Source of the DNA: Massilia phyllostachyos
GTDB lineage: Bacteria; Pseudomonadota; Gammaproteobacteria; Burkholderiales; Burkholderiaceae_D
Reading direction: 5' to 3'
Length of the DNA: 64,000 nucleotides
Assembly (NCBI RefSeq): GCF_021044825.1
Contig: NZ_JAJNOC010000001.1
Coordinates: 1,521,988-1,585,987, forward strand
The position numbers were made by a program, and so were the translations under genes. The notes below the pieces were generated by a model. It saw only the letters and a list, made by a program, of their open reading frames with translations. It was not told the origin of the DNA and did no database searches. Positions 19,384 to 31,248 of the stretch are shown one piece after another; position 1 is the first letter of the stretch; each line of letters opens with the position of its first letter.

Positions 19384-20742
19384 ATGTCCAAACCAGAAAA
19401 AATCGTCGCCGTCAAAGGCATGAACGACATCCTCCCGCAAGACGCACCGATGTGGGAGCTGTTCGAGAACACCGCCGAGACCATCCTGAAAAGCTACGGC
19501 TACCAGAAGATCGTCACCCCGATCGTCGAGGATACGAGCCTGTTCGCGCGCGCCATCGGCGCCGTGACCGACATCGTCGAGAAGGAGATGTACTCCTTCG
19601 AAGACTCGATGAACGGCGACCAGCTGACCCTGCGCCCCGAAGGCACCGCCGGCGCCGTGCGCGCCGTCATCGAGCATAACCTCGTCTACGACGGCCCCAA
19701 GCGCCTGTGGTACAAGGGCCCGATGTTCCGCCACGAGCGTCCGCAGCGCGGCCGCTACCGCCAGTTCTTCCAGTTCGGCGCCGAAGCCGTCGGCTTCTCG
19801 GGCCCGGACATCGATGCCGAGCTGATCATGCTGTGCCGCCGCCTGTGGGACGACCTCGGCCTGCAGAACGTGCGCCTGGAACTCAATTCGATCGGCAACG
19901 CCGACGAGCGCCTGCGCCACCGCGCCGAGCTGATCGCCTACCTGGAAAAGCACGAGGACATCCTCGACGCCGAGGCCAAGCGCCGCCTGCACAGCAATCC
20001 GCTGCGCATCCTGGACACCAAGAACCCGGCGATGCAGGACATGGTCAACGGCGCGCCCAAGCTGCTGGACTACCTGGGCGAGGAATCGCTGGCCCACCTC
20101 AACGGCCTGAAGAACATCCTAGACCGCAACGCCGTGCAGTACACCATCAACCCGCGCCTGGTGCGCGGCCTGGACTACTACAACCGCACCGTGTTCGAGT
20201 GGGTCACCGACGAGCTCGGCTCGCAGGGCACCATCTGCGCGGGCGGCCGGTATGACCCGCTGATCGAGCAGTTCGGCGGCAAGCCGACCCCGGCGGTCGG
20301 CTTCGCGATGGGCATGGAACGCATCATCGAGCTGATGAAGGGCCTCGGCGAAGCCCAGGCCCCGGCGCAGTGCGACGTCTACATGGTGCACCAGGGCGAA
20401 GGCGCGCAGATGCAGGCCTTCATCATGGCCGAGCGCCTGCGGGATGCCGGCCTGGATGTTGTGTTACATTGCGCAACGCCGGCCGGCGCGGGCAGCTTCA
20501 AGAGCCAGATGAAGAAGGCCGACGGCAGCGGCGCCGCCTTCGCCGTCATCATCGGCGAAGACGAGATGGCCAAGGGCCAGGCCGCCGTGAAATCCCTCCG
20601 CGGTGAAGCCGGCGAACAGCAGCAGGCCAGCGTCGCCTTCGAGGAACTGGTGGACCACGTGGTCGACCAGATCATCGGCGGCGGCGAGCACGACTGCGAC
20701 GACGAGAACTGCGCGGAACACGGCCACCACCACCGTCCGTAA
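19384..20742 (+). CDS. hisS: Histidyl-tRNA synthetase
   Basis: A 452-residue class II aminoacyl-tRNA synthetase. Motif 1 lies around [10 protein letters not shown], motif 2 at [17 protein letters not shown], the histidine-A loop at [15 protein letters not shown], and motif 3 near [12 protein letters not shown]. The C-terminus carries an unusual tail after the anticodon-binding domain, [21 protein letters not shown], rich in Cys, His and acidic residues and able in principle to bind metal. ATG 19384 is used; the GTG at 19372 would add four residues. Confidence 0.96.
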   Translation: MSKPEKIVAVKGMNDILPQDAPMWELFENTAETILKSYGYQKIVTPIVEDTSLFARAIGAVTDIVEKEMYSFEDSMNGDQLTLRPEGTAGAVRAVIEHNLVYDGPKRLWYKGPMFRHERPQRGRYRQFFQFGAEAVGFSGPDIDAELIMLCRRLWDDLGLQNVRLELNSIGNADERLRHRAELIAYLEKHEDILDAEAKRRLHSNPLRILDTKNPAMQDMVNGAPKLLDYLGEESLAHLNGLKNILDRNAVQYTINPRLVRGLDYYNRTVFEWVTDELGSQGTICAGGRYDPLIEQFGGKPTPAVGFAMGMERIIELMKGLGEAQAPAQCDVYMVHQGEGAQMQAFIMAERLRDAGLDVVLHCATPAGAGSFKSQMKKADGSGAAFAVIIGEDEMAKGQAAVKSLRGEAGEQQQASVAFEELVDHVVDQIIGGGEHDCDDENCAEHGHHHRP

Positions 20743-20788
20743 CACCGATTCCCCACCGATCCACAACAACTACAACAGCAGAGTTACC

Positions 20789-21469
20789 ATGGCATACGAT
20801 CTCGAAGAACAGGAACAGATTGCTTCATTCAAGGCCTTTTGGGCCCGCTTCGGCAACATCATCCTCTGGGTGCTGATCATCGCCCTCGGTTCCTACGCCG
20901 GCTACAACTACTGGAATTCGCACAAGCGCAACCAGGCCGTCGAGGCCTCGGCGCTGTACGACGAGCTGCAGGTCTCCCTGGCCGCGAACGACAACGCCAA
21001 GGTCCAGCGCATCGCCGGCGACATCCAGAAGAAGTACGAAGGCACCGCCTACGCGCAGATGGCCGCCCTGGGCGCCGCCAAGACCGCGTTCGAGGCGAAC
21101 GACCTGAAGACCGCCAAGGCGCAGCTGCAGTGGGCGGTCGACAAGGGCAACGACGAGTACAAGGCGGTCGCCAAGCTGCGCCTGGCCGGCGTGCTGCTGG
21201 ACGAGAAGTCGTATGACGCCGCCCTGAAGCTGCTGAACGACTCGTTCCCGGCGGCCTTCTCGGCCGAAGTCTCGGACCGCAAGGGCGACGTGCTGGTGGC
21301 GCAGAACAAGCTGGCGGAAGCGCGCCAGGCCTACACTGCCGCCTACGCCGCGATGCCGAAGGAAAACCCGGGCCGCCAGCTGGTCCAGGTCAAGCTCGAA
21401 GCCATCGGCGGCAGCGTGCCGGCGGAGAAAGATGCGACAGCCGCAGACGAGGCGAAAGCAGCCGCGTAA
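20789..21469 (+). CDS. yfgM: YfgM family TPR protein
   Basis: A 226-residue inner-membrane protein: a short cytoplasmic start (AYDLEEQEQIASFKAFW), one membrane helix (about 22-42, NIILWVLIIALGSYAGYNYW) and a periplasmic TPR-like domain. YfgM associates with the Sec translocon and the chaperone PpiD and helps hand over exported proteins. Placement before bamB and der is conserved from E. coli, supporting the name. Confidence 0.92.
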   Translation: MAYDLEEQEQIASFKAFWARFGNIILWVLIIALGSYAGYNYWNSHKRNQAVEASALYDELQVSLAANDNAKVQRIAGDIQKKYEGTAYAQMAALGAAKTAFEANDLKTAKAQLQWAVDKGNDEYKAVAKLRLAGVLLDEKSYDAALKLLNDSFPAAFSAEVSDRKGDVLVAQNKLAEARQAYTAAYAAMPKENPGRQLVQVKLEAIGGSVPAEKDATAADEAKAAA

Positions 21470-21481
21470 AACCCCAGAATG

Positions 21482-21517
21482 AAGGCCCGCGCCCGCCGGC
21501 CAGGTGGGCGCGGGCTT
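21482..21517 (+). other. GC-rich intercistronic hairpin between yfgM and bamB
   Basis: AAG(G)CCCGCGCCC pairs with GGGCGCGGGCTT, a 12-bp stem with one bulged base. No U tract follows, so it is more likely an mRNA stability or processing element, or partial terminator, than a full stop to transcription. Confidence 0.45.
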
Positions 21518-21541
21518 ATGTCCTCTAAAAGGTTAAAGAAT

Positions 21542-22714
21542 ATGCGTATTAGCAGCAAACTTGTTGGTGTTGGTGTACTGGCCCTGGTGACGGGCTGCTC
21601 GAGCATTCCGCAGCTGTCCTCGCTCAGCAAGCTCAATCCCTTCTCGTCCAAGAAGACGACCGACCAGCCGGCCGAGCTCGTCGAGCTGAAGGGCTCGATG
21701 GCGGTGCGCACCGCGTGGAAACTGGACATCGGCAAAGCCGGCGCCTACACCTTCTCGCCTGCGCTGGCCGGCAACACCGTGGTGGTGGCCAGCAACGCCG
21801 GTGACATCGCGCGCGTCGAAGCCGCCACCGGCAAGCTGCTGTGGCGCATCAAGGCGGGCACCGAGCTCGCCAGCGGCGTCGGCACCGACGGCAACCTGAT
21901 CGTGGTCGGCGGCGACAAGGGCAAGCTGCTCGCCTTCGACATGGACGGCAAGAAGCTGTGGGATGCGCAACTCTCGAGCGAACTGCTGTCCTCGCCGGTG
22001 GTGGGACAGGGCATCGTGGTCGCGCGCAGCCTCGACAACCGCATCGTCGGCCTGGACGCCAAGACCGGCCAGGCCAAGTGGACCACCCAGCGCACCTCGC
22101 CGCCATTGACCCTGCGCACCGCGCCGGGCATGGTGGTGACCGGCACCGACGTGCTGGTGGCGCAGCCGGCCGGCAAGCTGTCGGCCCTGATCCTGGCCAC
22201 CGGCGCGCCGCGCTGGGACCTGGAAGTGGGCGTCTCGCGCGGCGCCACCGAGCTGGAGCGCGTGACCGACATCGGCGGCTACCCGGTGCTGTTCGAATCC
22301 GACGTCTGCGCCGTGTCCTACCAGGGCCGCGTGGGCTGCTTCGAGGCGGCCAGCGGTTCGCAGCGCTGGACCCGCGACCTGTCGTCGCAGGCCGGCGTGG
22401 CGGTCGACCAGCTCTACGTCTTCGCACCCGACGACAAGGGTTCGCTGTTCGCCTATAACCGCGACACCGGCGCCAACGCCTGGAAGAACGACAAGCTGGC
22501 CTTCCGCCGCCTGTCGACGCCGGTGTCCTACGGCCGCGCGGTGGCGGTCGGCGACTACCAGGGCTACGTGCACTTCCTGTCGCGCGAAGACGGCTCTTTC
22601 CTGGCGCGCGCCGCCACCGACGGCAGCCAGATCATCGGCACCCCGCTGGTGGCCGGATCGCACCTGATTTTTCAAACACAAAATGGAACTGTGACCGCCA
22701 TCGCGGTCGAATAG
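21542..22714 (+). CDS. bamB: Outer membrane protein assembly lipoprotein BamB
   Basis: A 390-residue beta-propeller lipoprotein of the BAM complex. The signal ends in the lipobox VTGC (Cys19). Repeated PQQ-type blades are visible, such as KLLWRIKAGTELASGVGTD, GKKLWDAQLSSELLSSPVV and GQAKWTTQRTSPPLTLRTAP. BamB binds BamA and helps deliver outer-membrane beta-barrels. The ATG at 21542 is preferred because the upstream 21 codons are not signal-like. Confidence 0.95.
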   Translation: MRISSKLVGVGVLALVTGCSSIPQLSSLSKLNPFSSKKTTDQPAELVELKGSMAVRTAWKLDIGKAGAYTFSPALAGNTVVVASNAGDIARVEAATGKLLWRIKAGTELASGVGTDGNLIVVGGDKGKLLAFDMDGKKLWDAQLSSELLSSPVVGQGIVVARSLDNRIVGLDAKTGQAKWTTQRTSPPLTLRTAPGMVVTGTDVLVAQPAGKLSALILATGAPRWDLEVGVSRGATELERVTDIGGYPVLFESDVCAVSYQGRVGCFEAASGSQRWTRDLSSQAGVAVDQLYVFAPDDKGSLFAYNRDTGANAWKNDKLAFRRLSTPVSYGRAVAVGDYQGYVHFLSREDGSFLARAATDGSQIIGTPLVAGSHLIFQTQNGTVTAIAVE

Positions 22715-22723
22715 AATAAATAC

Positions 22724-24067
22724 ATGAAGCCGGTAATCGCACTCGTAGGTCGCCCCAACGTCGGGAAATCGACCCTGTTCAATCGCCTGACCCGTTCGCG
22801 CGACGCGCTGGTGGCCGACCTCCCAGGTCTCACCCGCGACCGCCACTATGGCGAGGGCCGGATCGGCGAGCGCCCCTTCCTGGTCATCGACACCGGCGGT
22901 TTCGAACCGGTGGCCAAGGAGGGGATCATGCACGAAATGGCGCAGCAGACGCGCCAGGCGGTGGCGGAAGCCGACGTCGTCGTGTTCATCGTCGACGGCC
23001 GCCAGGGCCTGACCCCGCACGACAAGACCATTACCGATTACCTGCGCAAGCAGAACCGCAAGGTCATGCTCGTGGTCAACAAGTCCGAGGGCATGAAGTA
23101 CACCTCGGTCACCGCCGATTTCTACGAACTCGGCATGGGCGACCCGTACGTCATTTCGGCCGCCCACGGCGACGGCGTGCACGACCTGGTCAACGAGGCG
23201 CTCGACTTCGCCTTCGAGAATCGTCCGGACGAGGAAAACGAGGCGGAGCACCCGGACCACGGCATCAAGATCGCCATCGTCGGCCGCCCGAACGTGGGCA
23301 AGTCGACCCTGATCAACACCCTGGTCGGCGAGCAGCGCGTGATCGCCTTCGACATGCCGGGCACCACCCGCGACTCGATCGAAGTGCCGTTCGAACGCGA
23401 CGGCAAGAAGTACACCCTGATCGACACCGCCGGTATCCGCCGCCGCGGCAAGATTTTCGAGGCCATCGAGAAATTCTCGGTCATCAAGACCATGCAGTCG
23501 ATCTCGGACGCCAACGTGATCGTGCTGCTGCTGGACGCCCAGCAAGACATTTCCGAGCAAGATGCCCACATCGCCGGCTTCATCCTGGAATCGGGCCGCG
23601 CGCTGGTGGTGGCCGTGAACAAATGGGACGGCCTGCAGTCGGACGACCGCGACCAGGTTAAGATGGACCTCGACCGCAAGCTCGATTTCCTCTCCTTTGC
23701 CAAGACCCATTTCGTGTCGGCACTGAAGGGTACCGGCATCAGCCAGCTGATGAAGTCGGTGGACTCGGCATACGCCGCGGCGACCGCCAACCTGTCGACT
23801 CCGCGCCTGACGCGTGCGCTGCAGGAAGCGATCGAGAAGCAGGAACCGAAGCGCAAGGGCAGCACCCGTCCGAAGCTGCGCTACGCCCACCAGGGCGGCC
23901 AGAATCCGCCGATCATCGTCATCCACGGCAATGCCCTGGAAGCCGTCAGCGAGCCGTACAAGCGCTACCTGGAGAAGCATTTCCGCGACACCTTCAACCT
24001 CGTCGGCACCCCCGTGCGCCTCGAGCTGCGTACAGGCAAGAATCCATTTGCCAAGGAGCAGAAATAG
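22724..24067 (+). CDS. der: GTPase Der (EngA)
   Basis: A 447-residue ribosome-assembly GTPase with two tandem G domains: [14 protein letters not shown] near residue 8 and [14 protein letters not shown] near residue 187, each with its own DTGG/DTAG and NKSEG/NKWDG motifs, then a KH-like C-terminal domain. It acts in maturation of the 50S subunit. It follows bamB by 9 bases, the conserved order. Confidence 0.97.
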   Translation: MKPVIALVGRPNVGKSTLFNRLTRSRDALVADLPGLTRDRHYGEGRIGERPFLVIDTGGFEPVAKEGIMHEMAQQTRQAVAEADVVVFIVDGRQGLTPHDKTITDYLRKQNRKVMLVVNKSEGMKYTSVTADFYELGMGDPYVISAAHGDGVHDLVNEALDFAFENRPDEENEAEHPDHGIKIAIVGRPNVGKSTLINTLVGEQRVIAFDMPGTTRDSIEVPFERDGKKYTLIDTAGIRRRGKIFEAIEKFSVIKTMQSISDANVIVLLLDAQQDISEQDAHIAGFILESGRALVVAVNKWDGLQSDDRDQVKMDLDRKLDFLSFAKTHFVSALKGTGISQLMKSVDSAYAAATANLSTPRLTRALQEAIEKQEPKRKGSTRPKLRYAHQGGQNPPIIVIHGNALEAVSEPYKRYLEKHFRDTFNLVGTPVRLELRTGKNPFAKEQK

Positions 24068-24208
24068 GCCGGTGCAGTACGACAAAAAGTGGCGAAACAG
24101 GTTACAGTAGCTCAGGGCTTTCATTCGCTATAGCGGAATGTGGCCCAAGCACTTGAATTATGGCAAACCGCCATTACTTTTAAACTACAACAACATTACG
24201 GAGCTGTT

Positions 24209-24445
24209 ATGAGCAACAAAGGGCAACTGTTACAAGACCCATTCCTGAACGCTTTGCGCAAGGAGCACGTCCCCGTCTCCATCTACCTGGTCAACGGCAT
24301 CAAACTGCAAGGCCATATCGAGTCCTTCGACCAGTACGTCGTCCTGCTTCGTAATACCGTGACCCAGATGGTCTACAAGCATGCCATTTCCACCGTCGTC
24401 CCGGCTCGCGCCGTCAACCTTAACCTCGACTCCGAAGCCGAGTAA
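24209..24445 (+). CDS. hfq: RNA chaperone Hfq
   Basis: A 78-residue Hfq with Sm1 ([25 protein letters not shown], residues 8-32) and Sm2 ([10 protein letters not shown]) motifs. It forms a hexameric ring that pairs small RNAs with mRNAs. GGAG before the ATG at 24209 fixes the start, although the frame is open upstream. The 140-base gap before it probably holds its promoter. The C-terminal tail is short, as in most beta-proteobacteria. hflX follows after 5 bases. Confidence 0.98.
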   Translation: MSNKGQLLQDPFLNALRKEHVPVSIYLVNGIKLQGHIESFDQYVVLLRNTVTQMVYKHAISTVVPARAVNLNLDSEAE

Positions 24446-24450
24446 GGCCG

Positions 24451-25674
24451 ATGGCTGACGCCCCCGGCAACACCTCCATGCGCGCAGCGCTGGTCGGCAT
24501 CGACTTCGGTACTGGCGACTTCGGCGCCAGCCTGGAAGAGCTGTCCCTGCTTGCGCGCTCCGCCGGCGCCGATCCGATCACCACGATCACGGCCAAGCGC
24601 AGCAGTCCCGATCCCGCCCACTTCGTCGGCAGCGGCAAGGCCGACGAAATCAAGATGGCCTGCAAGGTCGATGGGATCGACATCGTCATCTTCAACCACG
24701 CCCTCTCGCCCGCCCAGCAGCGCAACCTCGAGCGCCGCCTGGAAGTGCGCGTGGTCGACCGCACCAGCCTGATCCTCGATATCTTCGCCCAGCGCGCCCA
24801 GAGCCACGAGGGCAAGCTACAAGTGGAACTGGCCCAGCTGCAGCACCTGGCCACGCGCCTGATCCGCGGCTGGACCCACCTGGAGCGCCAGAAGGGCGGT
24901 ATCGGCCTGCGCGGTCCCGGCGAAACCCAGCTCGAGACCGACCGCCGCCTGATCGGTGAGCGCGTCAAGCAATTGCGCATCCGCCTGACCAAGCTGCGCA
25001 AACAGCACGAGACCCAGCGCCGCCAGCGCGGCCGCAACCAGACCTTCTCGGTCTCTCTCGTCGGTTATACCAATGCCGGCAAGTCGACCCTGTTCAATAC
25101 GCTGACCAAGGCCGGCGTGTATGTTGCGAACCAGCTGTTCGCGACCTTGGACACCACCAGCCGCCGCCTGTACCTGGGCGACGAGGTAGGCAGCGTCGTG
25201 ATCTCCGATACCGTTGGCTTCGTGCGCGAGCTGCCCCACCAGCTGGTGGCGGCGTTCCGCGCGACGCTCGAGGAAACCATCCATGCCGACCTGCTGCTGC
25301 ACGTGGTCGACGGCAATTCGCCGGTGCGCATGGAACAGATCGAGCAGGTCAACGAGGTGCTGCGCGAGATCGGCGCCGATCACGTCCCCCAGATCCTGGT
25401 CTGGAACAAGATCGACGCGGCCGGGCTGGAGCCCGGGGTCGAGCGTGATGAGTATGATAAGATCAGCCGCGTTTTCATCAGCGCCCATAGCGGCGCCGGG
25501 CTGGACCTGCTGCGCGATGCGATCGTCGAGGCGGCCAAGGCCGCACGAGGCAACAACTACACCAACGAAGGGCAGGACGAGGCCGATGGCTTCGCCGAGG
25601 ACGAGCCGGGTGGCGGTCTTCTCAGCGGTCCTGCCGACAATATGCCAACTTCCACCCAATTCGGGCCCCACTAG
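24451..25674 (+). CDS. hflX: GTPase HflX
   Basis: A 407-residue ribosome-associated GTPase. The N-terminal HflX domain includes DEIKMACK and NLERRLEVRVVDRTSLILDIF, a glycine-rich RGPGETQLETDRR linker, and the G domain has GYTNAGKSTLFNTL, DTVGFVRELP and NKID. In other bacteria HflX splits stalled 70S ribosomes during stress. It is in the conserved hfq-hflX-hflK-hflC operon. Confidence 0.96.
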   Translation: MADAPGNTSMRAALVGIDFGTGDFGASLEELSLLARSAGADPITTITAKRSSPDPAHFVGSGKADEIKMACKVDGIDIVIFNHALSPAQQRNLERRLEVRVVDRTSLILDIFAQRAQSHEGKLQVELAQLQHLATRLIRGWTHLERQKGGIGLRGPGETQLETDRRLIGERVKQLRIRLTKLRKQHETQRRQRGRNQTFSVSLVGYTNAGKSTLFNTLTKAGVYVANQLFATLDTTSRRLYLGDEVGSVVISDTVGFVRELPHQLVAAFRATLEETIHADLLLHVVDGNSPVRMEQIEQVNEVLREIGADHVPQILVWNKIDAAGLEPGVERDEYDKISRVFISAHSGAGLDLLRDAIVEAAKAARGNNYTNEGQDEADGFAEDEPGGGLLSGPADNMPTSTQFGPH

Positions 25675-25677
25675 CCT

Positions 25678-26970
25678 ATGCTCGTTTCTTTCCTCAAGCG
25701 TTGCGGCATCAAACTGTCGCTCAACGATCCACGTTGGGGCCATAAACCCCAGGGTGACCACAAGGCCCAGGAAGGCCGCCGGCCGGGTGAAGGCCCGCCC
25801 GACCTCGATCAACTCTGGCGCGACTTCAACGCGCGCCTGAACCGCCTGTTCGGCGCGCGCGGCAACGGCAACAACGGCGGCGACGGCGGCGGTCCTTACC
25901 GCGGCTCGAGCGGCGCCGGCATCACCGCCGGCGTCGTCGCCGTCATCGTCGGCCTGATCTGGCTGGCGAGCGGCGCCTTCATCGTGCAGGAAGGCCAGGT
26001 CGGCGTGGTCACCACCTTCGGCAAACTCAGCCACCGGACCGGCGCCGGCTTCAACTGGCGCTGGCCCTACCCGATCCAGGCCCACGAGACCGTCAACGTC
26101 TCGCAGATCCGCACCGCCGAGATCGGCTACCGCGCGAATGTCCGCAACAAGCAGCCGCAGGAAGCCCTGATGCTGACGGACGACGAGAACATCATCGACA
26201 TCCAGTTCGCGGTCCAGTACACCCTGAAGGACCCGGTCCAGTGGTTGTTCAACAACCGCGACCAGGACGACAGCGTGCGCCAGATCGCCGAAACGGCCAT
26301 TCGCGAAGTGGTCGGCCGCAGCAAGATGGACTTCGTGCTGTACGAGGGCCGCGAGAAGGTCGCGAGCGACGTGCACCAGATGATGCAGCAGATCGTCGAC
26401 CGCTACGCGCTCGGCGCCCTGATCACCAACGTGACCATGCAGGCGGTGCAGCCGCCGGAGCAGGTGCAGGAAGCCTTCGATGACGCCGTGAAAGCCGGCC
26501 AGGACCGCGCCCGCGCCCGCAACGAAGGTGAGGCGTATGCCAACCAGGTGATCCCGCAGGCGCGCGGCCAGGCCTTCCGCCTGGCGCAGGATGCCGAAGC
26601 CTACCGCTCGATGGTGGTGGAAAACGCGACCGGTAACGCTTCGCGCTTCGACCAGGTGGTGGCCGCCTATTCGAAGGCGCCGCAAGTCACCCGCGACCGC
26701 ATGTACATCGACACCATGCAGCAGATCTTCTCCAGCACCAGCAAGGTGATGGTCGATTCGCGCGCGGGCAATCCGATGATCTACCTGCCGCTGGATAAAC
26801 TGATCGGGCAGGGCGCCGGCAACGACGGCGTGGGCAGCCGTTCCGGCCCGCAGCAGGTGCCGGCCGCGCCGCAGTCGAATGCGCCGCAGGACGTCATGCA
26901 AGCCATGGATTCGGTGCGTCATCGCGACAGCCGGAGCCGCGATTCCTCACGTGACCGGGAGAGCCGTTAA
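25678..26970 (+). CDS. hflK: FtsH protease regulator HflK
   Basis: A 430-residue SPFH/band-7 membrane protein. A Gly/Asp-rich cytoplasmic start with GPPDLDQLWRDFNARLNRLFG leads to one membrane helix (about 80-104) and the SPFH domain beginning FIVQEGQVGVVTTFGKL. With HflC it forms a large cage around the FtsH protease. It starts 3 bases after hflX and overlaps hflC by one base. Confidence 0.96.
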   Translation: MLVSFLKRCGIKLSLNDPRWGHKPQGDHKAQEGRRPGEGPPDLDQLWRDFNARLNRLFGARGNGNNGGDGGGPYRGSSGAGITAGVVAVIVGLIWLASGAFIVQEGQVGVVTTFGKLSHRTGAGFNWRWPYPIQAHETVNVSQIRTAEIGYRANVRNKQPQEALMLTDDENIIDIQFAVQYTLKDPVQWLFNNRDQDDSVRQIAETAIREVVGRSKMDFVLYEGREKVASDVHQMMQQIVDRYALGALITNVTMQAVQPPEQVQEAFDDAVKAGQDRARARNEGEAYANQVIPQARGQAFRLAQDAEAYRSMVVENATGNASRFDQVVAAYSKAPQVTRDRMYIDTMQQIFSSTSKVMVDSRAGNPMIYLPLDKLIGQGAGNDGVGSRSGPQQVPAAPQSNAPQDVMQAMDSVRHRDSRSRDSSRDRESR

Positions 26971-27842
26971 TGAACCGCCTCGTAACTTTATTTGTGGCGG
27001 GCTTCATTGCCCTGATGCTGCTGTCCTCGACCGTGTTCGTGGTGGACCAGCGCCGCTTCGCCATCGTGTTCGCCCTGGGCCAGGTGCGTGACGTCATCAC
27101 CGAACCGGGCCTGCACTTCAAGCTGCCGCCGCCGTTCCAGAACGTGATCTACCTGGACAAGCGCATCCTGACGCTGGACACGCCGGACGCCGACCGCTTC
27201 ATCACCGCCGAGAAGAAGAACATCCTGGTGGATGCCTTCGTCAAGTGGCGCATCGTCGACCCGCGCCTGTACTACGTCTCCTTCAACGGCGACGAGAACC
27301 GTGCACGTGACCGCATGTCGCAGATCATCAAGGCGGCCCTGAACGACGAAATCACCAAGCGCACCGTGCGCGAAGTGATCTCGGGCGAGCGCGGCCGCGT
27401 GATGGAAGCGGTGAAGGAAAAGGTCGTGGCCGAAGCCAAGGAGATCGGCGTCGGCGTGGTGGACGTGCGTTTGAAACGTGTCGACTACATCGACCAGATC
27501 AACAACTCGGTGTACGAACGCATGAAGGCCGAGCGCGTGCGCGTGGCCAATGAGCTGCGTTCGACCGGTGCTGCGGAATCCGAACAGATTCGCGCGGATG
27601 CGGATCGCCAGCGGACCGTGATCATTGCCGAGGCATTCCGCGAGGCGGAGAAGATCAAGGGTGATGGGGACGCGAAGGCGACGGCGATTTATGCGGAGTC
27701 GTTCGGGAAGAATCCGGAGTTTGCGAAGTACTATCGTTCGCTGGAGGCGTATCGCGCTACCTTCAAGAATCGCGGCGACGTGATGGTGGTGGATCCGAAT
27801 TCGGAGTTCTTCAAGTATTTCAAGCAGCCGGGTTCGAAGTAA
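26970..27842 (+). CDS. hflC: FtsH protease regulator HflC
   Basis: A 290-residue partner of HflK. An N-terminal membrane helix (LVTLFVAGFIALMLLSSTVFVV) leads into an SPFH domain with VDQRRFAIVFALGQV and GLHFKLPPPFQNV. Its start codon lies in the hflK stop (TAATG), giving tight coupling. The DUF2065 gene often found next in related genomes is absent here and a repeat pair occupies the gap before hisZ. Confidence 0.96.
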   Translation: MNRLVTLFVAGFIALMLLSSTVFVVDQRRFAIVFALGQVRDVITEPGLHFKLPPPFQNVIYLDKRILTLDTPDADRFITAEKKNILVDAFVKWRIVDPRLYYVSFNGDENRARDRMSQIIKAALNDEITKRTVREVISGERGRVMEAVKEKVVAEAKEIGVGVVDVRLKRVDYIDQINNSVYERMKAERVRVANELRSTGAAESEQIRADADRQRTVIIAEAFREAEKIKGDGDAKATAIYAESFGKNPEFAKYYRSLEAYRATFKNRGDVMVVDPNSEFFKYFKQPGSK

Positions 27843-27864
27843 GCGCTAGTGGTTTGCCGGCAGA

Positions 27865-27987
27865 AATTGGATCCCGGCCTTCGCCGGGATGACGGTTTTA
27901 AGGATTGTGGTGTCAGGAGTCGATAACTCCACTCATCCACGGACAAAAGACAACGTCATCCCGGCGCAGGCCGGGATCCAAGTTTAC
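27865..27987. repeat. Inverted pair of REP-like repeats between hflC and hisZ
   Basis: A reverse copy (27865-27903, GGATCCCGGCCTTCGCCGGG) faces a forward copy (27955-27987, CGTCATCCCGGCGCAGGCCG). These are the least diverged pair in the window. The 344-base gap 27843-28186 otherwise holds only the hisZ leader, with TAAAAT near 28097 as a possible -10 element; no gene was seen there. Confidence 0.78.
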
Positions 27988-28186
27988 GTAGTACAGTGTT
28001 AACTCTTCAGTATAGACAAGCGCCGCACAGTGGCACTTTGGCAACCCTGAAAGGCTGTCAAAACCATATCCCCGTCCTGCACCTCCCCATTTTCGGGTAA
28101 AATCACCGATTCGGCGCTCGCACCGTGCGCCAGCACGCCTGTGCGTTTGTCATTGTTCTTAATAACAACTCCTTCGCTGTCTGCCC

Positions 28187-29341
28187 ATGCCGAACTGGCT
28201 TCTGCCTGAAAATATCGCCGATGTCTTGCCGTCCGAAGCGCGCAAGATCGAGGATCTGCGCCGCAAGATGCTCGATACCTTCCGCCTCTACGGTTACGAG
28301 CTGGTGATGCCGCCGCTGCTCGAGTATGTCGAGTCGCTGCTGGCAGGCGCAGGGCAGGACACCGAGCTGCGCACCTTCAAGGTGGTCGACCAGATTTCCG
28401 GGCGCCTCCTGGGCCTGCGCGCCGACATGACCACCCAGGTGGCGCGCATCGACGCCCACCTGCTCAACCGCGACACCGTCACCCGCCTGTGCTACGCCGG
28501 CAGCGTGCTGCATACCCGTCCGTCGGGCCTGCACGCCACCCGCGAACCGATCCAGATCGGCTGCGAGATCTACGGCCACGCCGGCCTGGAAGCCGACGCC
28601 GAGATCCAGGAACTGGCCCTGTGTGCGCTGGCCCTGGCCGGCTTCGACAGCGTGCGCCTGGACTTGTGCCACGTCGGCATCCTGCGCGCCGTCCTGGCCG
28701 AAGACCCGGCCGCGCGCCGCGACGAAGCCCAACTCATCGGCCTGCTGCGCGCCAAGGATGCGCCGGGCCTGGACGAGTTCACGCAGCATTACGCGCTTGA
28801 CACCCGCAAGGCCCTGATGGCGCTGCCGCAGCTGTACGGCGACGTCGGGGTGCTGGCGCGTGCGAAAGAGGAACTGCCGGCGCTGCCGGGCATCACCCGC
28901 GCGCTGGCCGAATTGGCGGCATTGGCGGCGAGCGCCATCGGCCGGGCCGAAGTGGCGATCGACCTGGCCGATCTGCGCGGCTACCAGTACGAAAGCGGCG
29001 CCATGTTCGCGCTCTATGTGCCGGGCCTGCCGAACGCGGTGGCGCGGGGCGGGCGCTACGACCACGTCGGCGAGGCCTTTGGACGTGCGCGTCCGGCGAC
29101 CGGCTTCTCGCTCGACCTGCGCGAACTGGCGCGGCTGCTGCCGACCGCCGAGCGCAAGCATTCGATCCGCGCGCCCTGGGGCAATGCGCCGGAACTGAAG
29201 GAAAAAATCGCTGACCTGCGCAAGGCAGGCGAAGTCGTGATCCAGTCCATGCCGGGTCACGACAATGTTCAGGACGAGTTCGAGTGCGACCGCGTGCTCG
29301 TCCTCGAAAACGGAAATTGGATTCTCAAAAACTTAGGTTAA
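28187..29341 (+). CDS. hisZ: ATP phosphoribosyltransferase regulatory subunit HisZ
   Basis: A 384-residue HisRS paralogue: it keeps the class II fold ([49 protein letters not shown]) but lacks the full tRNA-binding C-terminal domain, as HisZ does. It partners the short form of HisG in the first step of histidine synthesis. The hisZ-purA pair after hflC is the usual Burkholderiales order. It ends 3 bases before the purA ATG. Confidence 0.94.
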   Translation: MPNWLLPENIADVLPSEARKIEDLRRKMLDTFRLYGYELVMPPLLEYVESLLAGAGQDTELRTFKVVDQISGRLLGLRADMTTQVARIDAHLLNRDTVTRLCYAGSVLHTRPSGLHATREPIQIGCEIYGHAGLEADAEIQELALCALALAGFDSVRLDLCHVGILRAVLAEDPAARRDEAQLIGLLRAKDAPGLDEFTQHYALDTRKALMALPQLYGDVGVLARAKEELPALPGITRALAELAALAASAIGRAEVAIDLADLRGYQYESGAMFALYVPGLPNAVARGGRYDHVGEAFGRARPATGFSLDLRELARLLPTAERKHSIRAPWGNAPELKEKIADLRKAGEVVIQSMPGHDNVQDEFECDRVLVLENGNWILKNLG

Positions 29342-30661
<1,320 letters not shown>

Positions 30662-30687
30662 TCAATAAAAATAGGAATAGCCTGAAA

Positions 30688-31227
30688 ATGAACACCCCTG
30701 CATCGACCGACAAGGACCTCTGGGTTTCGTGGGACGAGTACAACCGCCTGGTCGAGCGCCTCGCGCTGCAAGTGTATGAATCGAACTGGAAGTTCGACAT
30801 GGTCCTGTGCCTGGCGCGCGGCGGCGTGCGTCCTGGCGACGTGATCTCGCGCATCTTCGACGTGCCGCTGGCGATCCTGTCGACCAGCTCCTACCGCGAA
30901 GAAGCCGGCACCAAGCAAGGCAACCTGGACATCGCCAAGTACATGACGATGACCAAGGGCCCGCTGGCCGGCCGCATCCTGCTGGTCGACGACCTGGCGG
31001 ATTCGGGCGTGACCCTGCAGAAGGTGCGCGAGCACCTGCAGACCAACTACCCGGACGTGAGCGAAGTGCGTTCGGCCGTCATCTGGGTCAAGGGTACTTC
31101 GGCGTTCAAGCCGGATTACCACCTGGAAGACCTGCCGCACAATCCGTGGATTCACCAGCCGTTCGAGGACTACGACGGCCTGCGTCCGCACCAGCTGTCG
31201 GCGTGGATGAAGAAGTTCGAAAAGTAA
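30688..31227 (+). CDS. Phosphoribosyltransferase (xanthine/hypoxanthine PRT-like)
   Basis: A 179-residue type I phosphoribosyltransferase. The PRPP motif ILLVDDLADSGVTL is near residue 93, with the upstream FDMVLCLARGGVRPGDVIS segment. It probably salvages a purine base with PRPP in the cytoplasm; the substrate cannot be told. It lies 26 bases after purA, which fits a purine role, and is followed by a strong terminator hairpin. Confidence 0.85.
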   Translation: MNTPASTDKDLWVSWDEYNRLVERLALQVYESNWKFDMVLCLARGGVRPGDVISRIFDVPLAILSTSSYREEAGTKQGNLDIAKYMTMTKGPLAGRILLVDDLADSGVTLQKVREHLQTNYPDVSEVRSAVIWVKGTSAFKPDYHLEDLPHNPWIHQPFEDYDGLRPHQLSAWMKKFEK

Positions 31228-31248
31228 TTTGCTTTAGTCCGCAAGGGC

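Noticed and set aside
16813..20097. A 1094-codon open frame on the minus strand across pilW, rodZ, ispG and hisS
   Set aside because: It is antisense to four well recognised genes, its translation is low-complexity with many His, Arg and Gln residues, and long antisense frames are expected at this GC content.
28187..29341. A second histidyl-tRNA synthetase
   Set aside because: The protein lacks the full anticodon-binding domain and lies before purA in the usual hisZ position, so it is the HisG regulatory subunit.
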